DNA of 27,620 bases from Pleurotus ostreatus/Saccharomyces cerevisiae fusant (lineage: Eukaryota; Opisthokonta), in the NCBI GenBank assembly GCA_024196135.1, contig JAMQCK010000341.1:1-27620 (forward strand), in the 5' to 3' direction. Positions 20,305 through 27,620 of the stretch are shown in pieces; the stretch's first letter is position 1, and the number at the start of each line of letters is the position of its first letter. The notes below the pieces were generated by a model that was not told where the DNA came from, made no database searches, and was given only the letters and a program-made list of their open reading frames with translations. The translations under genes were made by a program, and so were the position numbers.

Positions 20305-23300
20305 ATGTCCTCCTCCCCAAAAAACAATGTCGTCGGAACACTCGTTGTTGTGGTCCTCGAGGCCGTACGTGGTCGTACTTCTTCCTTCGAGTAGCTGATA
20401 GATCATGAGTATAGATGCACCTCACGAACAAGAAAGCTATTGGGAAGCAAACTCCATATTGCGTCGTGAGCTTCAACGGCGAAAAGCAACGCACACGAGC
20501 TATCAACCGCGCCGGACAACGCGCCCACTGGGATCAAGAACTCCGCTTCACCCTCTACGAATCCGAAGGCTCAAGCAGCACCCCACAATCCTCAGACACC
20601 CCACCCGAACTCCCACCCAAGCAAGAGGACGGCCCGCCGAAAATCAAGGGCGGCTTCAAGATGCAGGTCGCCTGCTTCGCCGAGGGCCTGAAAGAACCGG
20701 ACCTCATCGGCCAGACGACCGTCGACCTCACGCGCGTGTTGACGAAGGGCGAGCATGATGGTGTGTCTGCGATGTGGCGCGTTTACCCGCGTTGGGCTCA
20801 CGGGTGAAGCTCAGACTGGTTCGATCTGTCGCACAAGGATAGGTTCGCGGGGCAGGTGTCGCTGCAGATGACGTTCTGGTCGAATGTGAGTGGGTGTGGC
20901 GCGCGTGGGTCAGTGAACTGATCGAGGACTGCAGTCGAAGCCCCCGCCGAAGAAGACCAAGAAGAAGGCGCGGAAGAGCGCTGCGTATGGTGGACCTGGC
21001 ATCTTCGTCGGTCCTGAGGGCGGAGAGAGCTCTGACTCAAAGCAATCGCGGCGCAAGTCTACTGCAACTGAATACGAGCTATACACGGCGCCCTACGAGG
21101 AACCTCCTCCAGTGCCTCCCGTCGAGAAACTGGCGGAGAATATGGGCTCCTTGCGCGTCCAAACGAACGGCACTGGGCACCAATCCTTCCCTGTAAGCAC
21201 ACTGACGTTTGACCTCGGTGAACTTACCTGACCTCGGAGTTCAGTCGTACGACTCCCCGTACCCTGCACCCAGCCCAGGGGGACCGGCGGCGTTCCCGAC
21301 CACGCCAACGTATCAGCCGCCGTACAGCACTTACCCTCCTCCGCCCGCGGACCCTTACGTGCAGCATGAGGCGGTCGTGCACTCGCGCCCGCTGCCCACT
21401 CCCGGCTCTGCAGCGCCTCCGCCTTCGTGGGGCGCTTGGCCACCTCCCAGTGCGCCTCCGTCCGCAACGGTACCGCCGAGCGCTGTCGCCTGGCCTACCT
21501 CTGCGACCGTGCCGCCTCAAACATGGCCAACCGGCGTGCCCTCTTACCCCGACGCGCCAAATGGGCAACCTGTGCCTCCGCCGAGAACGCGTGCGTTGTC
21601 AGTGGCTCCCCAACCCACGCAGCGCCCTCGTAGTCGTGCGATGTCGATGGCACCCCAGCCCTCCGGAATGGCGGCTGCTCAGCATCCTCCGATGCCTCCA
21701 CCGAGGAGTCGAACACTCTCGACGGCACCTATGCCACCTAGCAGGTCGGGCTCTTTTCCACCGCCGGCGGTACCTCCAGTTCCCCCGCTTCCGACGATGA
21801 CGCCAGGACTTCCGCCCTCGGCGACACCCGTGCCACCACCTCGTAGTCGGACGCTTTCGACTGCGTTGAGCACCCTCGGGCCGGGTACCCTTGGTGGACT
21901 GGGTGCAACTGCGCTCAATGCGCCACCCGTGCCACAAATTCCGGCACAGTATGCGCAACAATCCGTGCCTCCTGTCCCGCCTATTCCGGCGCAATTCGCA
22001 TCATCGTCGCCCTCAAGACCCTTGCCGCAGCCTCACCAACCGCCGCCGCCACAACCGCAGCAGCAACAACCGCTTCATCACCAGCAGTCCAGCGAGTCGT
22101 ACAACTCCCTCGTTGGAGTGCAACCTGGCGAGTATCTGCCGTCGAACGGGTATGCTCAGTACGATGGGCAGGGTTATGATGGGCAGACGTACGACGGCCA
22201 GCAAGGCTATGAGGCCCAGCAACCCGGCTACGATATATACGACGCGCAACAGCAAGGGTACGACGCACAGCAACCCGTCTACGACTCGCCTCAGGACGAG
22301 CCCCTTCCGAATCCCTTCGACCAGCAGTACAACGCGCCGGACGCTCAGCAGCAATATGGGGTACCCGCTCCCGCCGTCCCAGAACCTCCACCTCGCCGTC
22401 GCACGAATACGCTCCGCATCGCCCCCGGTCAATCCAGCATGCCTTACATCCCCCACGAGTCTGAGCTGTTTCCTCCGACGCAACAGAGGGAGCGCTCGCG
22501 CTCGCCAGGCGCGCATGGGCGGTCGCAATCCGTGCAAGCTCGCCCTCCTTCCGCGCATCCTTCCCAAGCGGCGCATGCGCGATCGCCGTCGGTGCAGGCT
22601 GGGAGGCCGCCGTCGTCGATGCATACGCGAGCGCCCTCGGGACAGGCGAGGCCGCCCTCGTCTGCGGCGCAAGCGAGAGCGGTGTCGGGACATGCGAGGA
22701 CGACGTCGGGACATGCAAGACCGCCTTCCGCGGCGCATGGGCGCTCGCCCTCGGGACATTTGCCACCGCCGTCGCCTGTGCCGCCGATGCCTCAGCAGCG
22801 CACGTCACCGATGCCTCAGCGAACATCGCCGATGCCTCAAGGAACATCGCCCGTCCCTCCGTTTGCGCAACCCATGATGGCGAATCAGTCGACGCAATCT
22901 CTCGACATCCCACGCACGCGGAGGGCGTCGAATGCATCGTCATCGTCGAGGCTGTCGTGGCATAGCGGGTCGTACCAGGACGGTGGCATGGCCTTTCCCG
23001 AGAACGGTGCCGTGTACCATCCGGACGCAGGCTCGTATCAGGAGAATGGCATACCCTACCAGGACTCCGGCATGTCCTACCAAGATTCTGGCATGTCCTA
23101 CCAAGACCCGAACATGGGCTATGCAGACGGCGGGGCCTACCAGGACTATCAGGACACCGGAGGCTCCTACCAAGACGTCGCGTACCAAGACACCGGCAAC
23201 AGCATGTACGCGAGCCAGGAGATGGGCCAGCAGCCTTATTACGACCAGTACGCCTCCGTGTCGAGCCACAATAGCCTCGGTCAGTCAAGCCAACACAGCA

Positions 23301-23626
23301 GCGGGCAGTACTCGATGGCGTCGATGGCATCGAACCGCTCGGGGCAGAGCGTGAGGTCGAATAGGAGTGGGATGTCGGTGATGAGTGGGATGTCGGGGAT
23401 GTCGGGACATAGCGGAATGTCAGGGCATAGTGGGATGTCGGGGCATAGTGGGATGTCAGGGATGTCGGGGCGGAGCGCGATGTCGGGGATGTCTGTGCAT
23501 AGCGGGATGTCTATGCCAGGGAGGAGCGGGATGACTAGCGCGATGTCGAACCATAGCGGCATGTCCCACCATAGTGGAATGTCGGCGCAGTATCCGGCGC
23601 ATGCGGTTCAGAGGCGCGACTACTGA
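20305..23626 (+). CDS. C2-domain protein with long proline-rich repeat tail, Ingression (Inn1/Fic1)-like
   Basis: Exons 20305-20364, 20415-20760, 20815-20885, 20935-21192, 21245-23626 give 1038 residues. Residues 1-159 form one C2 domain, starting VVGTLVVVVLEAMHL and containing GKQTPYCVVSF and AHWDQELRFTL. The usual Ca-binding Asp of the first loop (DPY) is Thr here, so calcium-independent binding is likely. A Lys-rich hinge (PPPKKTKKKARK) follows. The remaining 850 residues are low-complexity: PPRSRTLS and PPRTRALS units with PxxP sites, Gln/Tyr-rich repeats, Arg/Pro/Ser repeats, YQDSGMS units and a Ser/Gly/Met tail. An N-terminal C2 followed by PxxP sites is the layout of fungal Inn1/Fic1, which link the membrane to SH3 proteins at the division septum. 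That role is inferred, and the tail is far longer than in yeast. The start in exon 1 was set by the first C2 strand. Confidence 0.88.
23370..23590 (+). repeat. Tandem repeat encoding GMSGHS units
   Basis: Units of about 18 nt resembling 'gggatgtcggggcatagt' repeat in frame near the 3' end of the C2-domain gene, with interspersed MSGMSG and MPGRSG variants. The array codes for Ser/Gly/Met/His and is likely to vary in length between strains. Confidence 0.85.
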
Positions 23627-24198
23627 GCGTCGGTGCTCATACGAGGTCCGCCAACACTCATAAGGGCTTTTCTATGCTCAAGCGTAGTCTTCGCTGACTC
23701 GGCCTGCCTATATGCAGACAAAAAATATCTATTTCTCTACACGACCACCTCACAACGGACTATTCTATCTCATCCAGCATTTATACTTTAGATGTCCATC
23801 TGTGTAGTTGCTCGTCCTGTCCACAGTGCTTTCGATATGTTACGTGCAATGCTATACATGTTTTCGCTGAATTATCTGAGTGGCTCGCCTGTACATGTGA
23901 GGAAGGTGGGCGAATCAGGTTAGCACAAATGCAGCGCGAGAGTGGGTGGATGGCGGCCTCCACCGTCGGCCCATACCGAGTCTAGAGTATGTATGTACTT
24001 GTTAACGGCAAGGGAGTTCAGAGCTAAGTACATATGTTACAAGCCTCAACGCTGAGGATGAAATAAAGATCTCCGGCAGAGGTCGACTGTCTGTTTTTTG
24101 TTCTTACTTGTAGGGCAGTCTCACAAAGGGTAGAGCCTGAGCACAATCGCAAATTATTCTACATTGGTCTATGCCATGGTACACGTACTCCAGATATG
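23627..24198. other. Intergenic between convergent genes
   Basis: About 570 bp of comparatively AT-rich 3' flank between the C2-domain gene and the flavoprotein gene. It includes an AATAAAG at 24063 on the plus strand, usable as a poly(A) signal. No coding sequence is seen. Confidence 0.5.
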
Positions 24199-26272
24199 CT
24201 ACGCCAAAATCTTCGAGAAGTAGCGGCTGATCCCTGCGACCTCTAGCACAATCGCACCGACCGCGCCATCCGGGCGGACCACGACGGTCGTCGGGTCTTG
24301 CTCGACCTGGTATATCGAGCGCGCATGCCCCTCGACGTCCTCCACGACCTTTGCCCCAGCCACCTCCGCCGCCTTGCCCTTCGGCGCGACAGCCACCACC
24401 TCAGCCACCCCCTCCGGCAACGTCTTGACCTGGTCCAGCACGCCCTGCACCTTCTCCTCATCCTCCGTAAAAACCAACACCGTGTGCCTCGTCGGGCTGA
24501 ACACATCGAATAGCTTCTCCGCCCCATATCCCAACCCCTTTATCGGCGCCGATGGTGCCCTATCGCCCGCCCTCACCCCACCCGCCCCCGACCCATACGC
24601 ACTCGGAATCACGCCCTCCTCTGGCGGGTTCCTTTCGTCGAGCACGATGGTGCTGCCGCGATAGTTGACGCCGAACTGCTGGAGCTCGCCACCACGCTCC
24701 CACGCCTCGTTCGTCACATTTGGATCCGCGACGCCCTTCTGGAAGGCGGCCATGGTCTTGTTCAGCAGATCAGTCGTTTTCTGGAGCATGGCGGCGATGA
24801 CGGGAAGGCGCTCGGTGGAATAGGTTTCCAGAAAGGTGGGCGGGGCGAGCTTCTTGTGGACGAGGGCGATCTTCCAGGCGAGGTTGTACTTCGGGGAAGG
24901 GTGAGCGAGGCTGCAGGCATACGTTCAGGCCGAGAAGCTTACTGCATCCTGGATACTCGAGTTCATGCCTTGCCCCCCGGTCGGGCTGTGCGTATGTGCC
25001 GCGTCTTATGAGAGATGAGCAATGGTCCAAAAGTCTGCAGATGTACTTACCCCCAGCGACAAACGCTCTGCCGACACCGAATGTGTCAACCATGCGGATG
25101 TTGGGCCGCCACCACCAACCGCAGAGCTGCTCGCCGAACTCGACGTCCGTGCGCCCCGTAACCTCGTAGAACGCCTGTATCAGCCCATCGCAGGTAGAGA
25201 ATCGCTGCTGGACGTCCTCGATCTTCGGCCCCGTGGCCATGACCGTGGAGAGACCGGGAATCTCGGCAGTGCGGAAGATGAAAGTACTTGGGAAGGGGGA
25301 AGAGTATCAGTATGCGACTGACGTACGCGCGAGTACTCGACTTACAGCGCGCCAGATGCACCCTCGGCCTTGACGCCCGGGGTAGCGCCCAGGCCTGTTC
25401 CGGTGCCGTTGAAACAGTGCCAGTATTCCTGCGCGCGAGTCAGTTAGACGAAGGGGGTGCCACGGGCACAGAGCGCACATCGCTGATCCCCTTCTTGATG
25501 ATGATATCGCCCACGAACATGCCCTCGCCTTCGCGCGTCTCGCCGAGGAAGGACAGGTTCAGGATGTGGCGGACCGGGCTGTGTCCGCCGTCGCAGCCGA
25601 CTAGGAATTCAAAGTCGGCGTGCTCGATACTGCCGTCCACTTTGGCGAGTTCGGCGGAGACCTTGGTGGCGTCCTGCGTGAAGTTCCGGAGTTCGACGCC
25701 GCGCTCGACAGTGCCACCGAGACGTTCAAGGTGCTCAACCAAGAGAGCTTCAAAGCGGTCTTGACCCATAGCGCGAGAGTTGGGCTGCAAGTATTTGAGT
25801 CAATGGCTTCGTAGCCCATAGAATCTTCGGTACATACGAATGGCTTGTCAGGCGTCGGCTCGACCTGGGGTGTCAGCGTGATTTCCTTTGCTATCTTCGT
25901 CGCGCCAGGCATCTCGTACACGACGAGACTCTTGATATGGCAAGAGCGCTTGAAGACGTCGTCGAGTAGGCCTAGCGAGTATAGGATCTCCAGCGTTCGG
26001 GGCTAGAATACCGAGATTAGCGAAGTCGAAAAGGCAAGGTGAAGTAGTGACTACAAACCTGGATGCCATTCCCCTTCTGCCCTATACGGGGCGTAGGGAG
26101 CTTGTCAATGATGCGCACAGAGACCCCGTTCTTCAGCAAGGCAAGAGCAAGACAGAGGCCAGTGGGACCGGCGCCGACCTGGGGTGAGTGGGTCAGTCGT
26201 CTTGCCGCTTGCCGAAGAAAGGAAAGAAAGGGGGAAGATACTCACGATAAGAACTGAGTTAGGAGAAGCCAT
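24199..26272 (-). CDS. FAD-dependent aromatic-ring hydroxylase, phenol-2-monooxygenase type
   Basis: Exons from 26272 down: 26246-26272, 26059-26178, 25838-26002, 25479-25784, 25346-25428, 25051-25286, 24943-25004, 24199-24888, giving 562 residues. The FAD-binding motif GAGPTG (11-16) starts the fold. DG at 169-170 (LVGCDGGHSP) and GDAAHTHSPTGGQGMN (312 onward) are the other two signatures of class A flavoprotein monooxygenases. Residues about 440-562, starting RAGDRAPSAP, form the thioredoxin-like C-terminal domain typical of phenol hydroxylases. The enzyme should hydroxylate an aromatic ring using NAD(P)H and oxygen; the substrate cannot be read from sequence. In wood-decay fungi such enzymes act on lignin-derived phenols. 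There is no signal peptide, so it is cytosolic. The fourth donor could be 25478 (adopted, 50-nt intron) or 9 nt further, adding three residues. Confidence 0.95.
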
Positions 26273-26338
26273 TGAGTCGCTCTAAATGCTGCGGAAGTGA
26301 GGATTGTGAGAGTGCCGTTCATGGTTCCGGGTGCCCAA

Positions 26339-26348
26339 CCTATATAGG
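26339..26348 (-). promoter_or_regulatory. TATA box of the hydroxylase gene
   Basis: CCTATATAGG lies about 70 bp upstream of the ATG at 26272 on the minus strand. Position and sequence fit a core promoter. Confidence 0.65.
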
Positions 26349-27044
26349 TTGCAAGAATAAACTTCCTTACTGGGAATCATGATGACGGACCTCCCGCGGC
26401 GGTGCTCCGAGGCGCGGTACGCGGCAGGGTGGCGACAGGTTTCTCAGCGACTCACATCTACAGTAACAGACGCTGGCCAGGCGTTCACTTTGCTGCGGGA
26501 CTCGCGGATTATCCACATGATATTTGGCCGTTCGACACGGGAGTCGTACTCGTCGCCCATGGCTTATTGGTTCCTTCCTCCGTTATGAGGCCGCCGTGGG
26601 GATACGTACGCAAGTCACGAACTGCCGGACTGCTTTGCTAACTCTCTGCCGAGTATAAGAAGCCATGGCGAGGCTCTGGAGCTTCTGTGGGTCGCTGAGC
26701 CAGGGTGTTCTGCGGCGTTGCGCGGCGTCACTACCCCTCCGGCATCTCGTCGAGCCAATTGACGGCGTGCACTCACATCACAGCACATCAAGTCGAACTT
26801 GATGAGATCCTCGCGGTCTTCAAACCGACTCTTGTCACAAAAGAGCTCCAAGATCTCTCGCGCTCGTAGACCGAGGCAATTGTTACATTCTCGTGGTCTT
26901 TCATACCTTTACTATACAAGGCTAAGGTGAGTACATGCAGAATGTCGATGAGCTGAAGAACAGACTCTAGGGGTAGGGGAACGCGCTTGCGCACTACGCC
27001 GAGGAAGCGGAGCGCGGCCTTACATAAGGACATGCGCGAGCGGG
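26349..27044. other. No intact gene; short minus-strand coding-like pieces
   Basis: Minus-strand frames at 26788-27033 and 26615-26851 contain stretches such as ESVLQLIDILHVLTLAL and LELFCDKSRFEDREDLIKF that look protein-like. The second is followed by GTGAGTG, a possible donor. I cannot join them into one gene. They may be remains of a decayed gene continuing from the fragment on the right. Confidence 0.3.
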
Positions 27045-27290
27045 TCAGTTAGTGAAAGCTGGAATCGCGGCAGCACTCGATCGGACGATTTTAAGATGGC
27101 AGAAATGGCAAGCGAGAATTGTCTGGCGAGGAGATGAGAAGGAGAAGAGGTGGGAGCGAAGACGCCTGCGACGTATGCTCGCCGTCGTTGATGTCGACTT
27201 GGTCGCTTCGAGGGGCTTGCCGGCGCTCTCAGTGCGCGGTGGAGGCGGAGGCGCTGTACGACATGGTTTGCCAATCGCGAACCCATACAT
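27045..27290 (-). pseudogene. Possible decayed Zn(II)2Cys6 transcription-factor fragment
   Basis: A minus-strand frame of 81 codons ends PRQTILACHFCHLKIVR and then IPAFTN before a TGA. The order Leu-Ala-Cys-x-x-Cys, a basic run, then Pro-Ala-x-x-Asn resembles the start of a fungal zinc binuclear cluster (ACxxCRxRKxxC...PxCxxC). Several expected Cys are missing (Ser, Phe) and the frame breaks just where the fourth Cys is expected. The upstream part is Pro/Ser/Arg-rich, as before many such domains. Weak evidence; chance resemblance is possible. Confidence 0.28.
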
Positions 27291-27620
27291 TCAGCATGCT
27301 GAAAAGCTGTTCGCAACGACGACGTTCAAAAGAATTCATCGTATCGTGCAGTCCAGCCTCGAGGGCGGTCGCGGCTGCTGGCTGGCTGGCGCTCGACCTC
27401 CTCTGCTCGTCCATTTTATGGCGGCGTCCTGTTTTTACACCTGGAGAATCCAAGGGTATCTGTCGGTGGTAGTGCTGATGCCTCATGTAGGCGCTACAGC
27501 GCCAATTGGCAGGAGGAAGGGGAACGCAGGTGAGATAACATTAAGCTTAATCGTGGGCGTCTGGCCGGAGCAAGGGTACATTTATATACCTTATCTTGTA
27601 CCCGTAGAGTAAGGTGGACT
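27291..27620. other. Right-edge stretch without a supported gene
   Basis: Frames cover both strands, but none has family motifs. On the minus strand a TATATAAA lies at 27578-27585, upstream of a 85-codon frame (27229-27486) and the zinc-cluster-like fragment, so this may be the old promoter and 5' end of the same decayed gene. Confidence 0.35.

Noticed and set aside
21981..23330. 449-codon minus-strand frame
   Set aside because: It is antisense to the repeat-rich tail of the C2-domain gene. Its composition mirrors those repeats and it has no splice or domain support.
27052..27612. 186-codon plus-strand frame at the right edge
   Set aside because: No recognisable domain, and composition unlike the real genes here. 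The opposite strand carries more protein-like pieces.

Overview
The window looks like nuclear DNA of a filamentous basidiomycete, most like a wood-decay agaricomycete. It is GC-rich. Its genes are broken by many introns of about 46-60 nt with GTRNGT donors. It carries split tRNA-Leu genes and a fungal gene set: a CE16-type esterase, HET-C, an SPX-EXS phosphate transporter, a C2/Ingression-type protein and a phenol-hydroxylase-type flavoprotein. All gene models below were spliced by eye. Each keeps one reading frame from start to stop.

Left part (1-11.6 kb): the N-terminus of an unrecognised gene leaves the left edge on the minus strand. Next come a secreted GDSL/CE16 acetylesterase (+, 1317-2496) and a HET-C homologue with a Gly/Pro-repeat tail (+, 3133-6266). 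A 21-exon SYG1/XPR1 phosphate-exporter gene (-, 6476-10091) converges on HET-C. An intron-containing tRNA-Leu(AAG) (+, 10437-10558) and a small unrecognised four-exon gene (+, 10828-11579) follow.

Middle part (11.9-20.2 kb): this is the accessory region. It is bounded on the left by a detached tRNA-Leu 3' end (minus strand, 11908-11936) and on the right by an intact intron-containing tRNA-Leu(CAG), also minus strand (20070-20167). Between them lie a 76-nt direct repeat spaced exactly 720 bp, a companion gene with an AT-hook-like motif (+, 12803-14034), a 1273-residue tyrosine-recombinase-like gene (+, 14309-18758) and a coiled-coil gene running the other way (-, 18976-19928). My reading is a tyrosine-recombinase mobile element of the Crypton/DUF3435 kind. 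The tRNA arrangement suggests, but does not prove, a link to tRNA-Leu genes. This is the most unusual part of the window.

Right part (20.3-27.6 kb): a C2-domain protein with a very long Pro/Ser/repeat tail, resembling cytokinesis Ingression proteins (+, 20305-23626), converges on an FAD-dependent aromatic hydroxylase (-, 24199-26272). The last 1.3 kb holds no intact gene. It contains what may be a decayed zinc-cluster transcription-factor fragment on the minus strand.

Splicing oddities recur: a probable 2-nt exon, an 8-nt exon, two GC-AG introns with the same GCGAGT donor, and several introns whose length is a multiple of three and that contain no stop.
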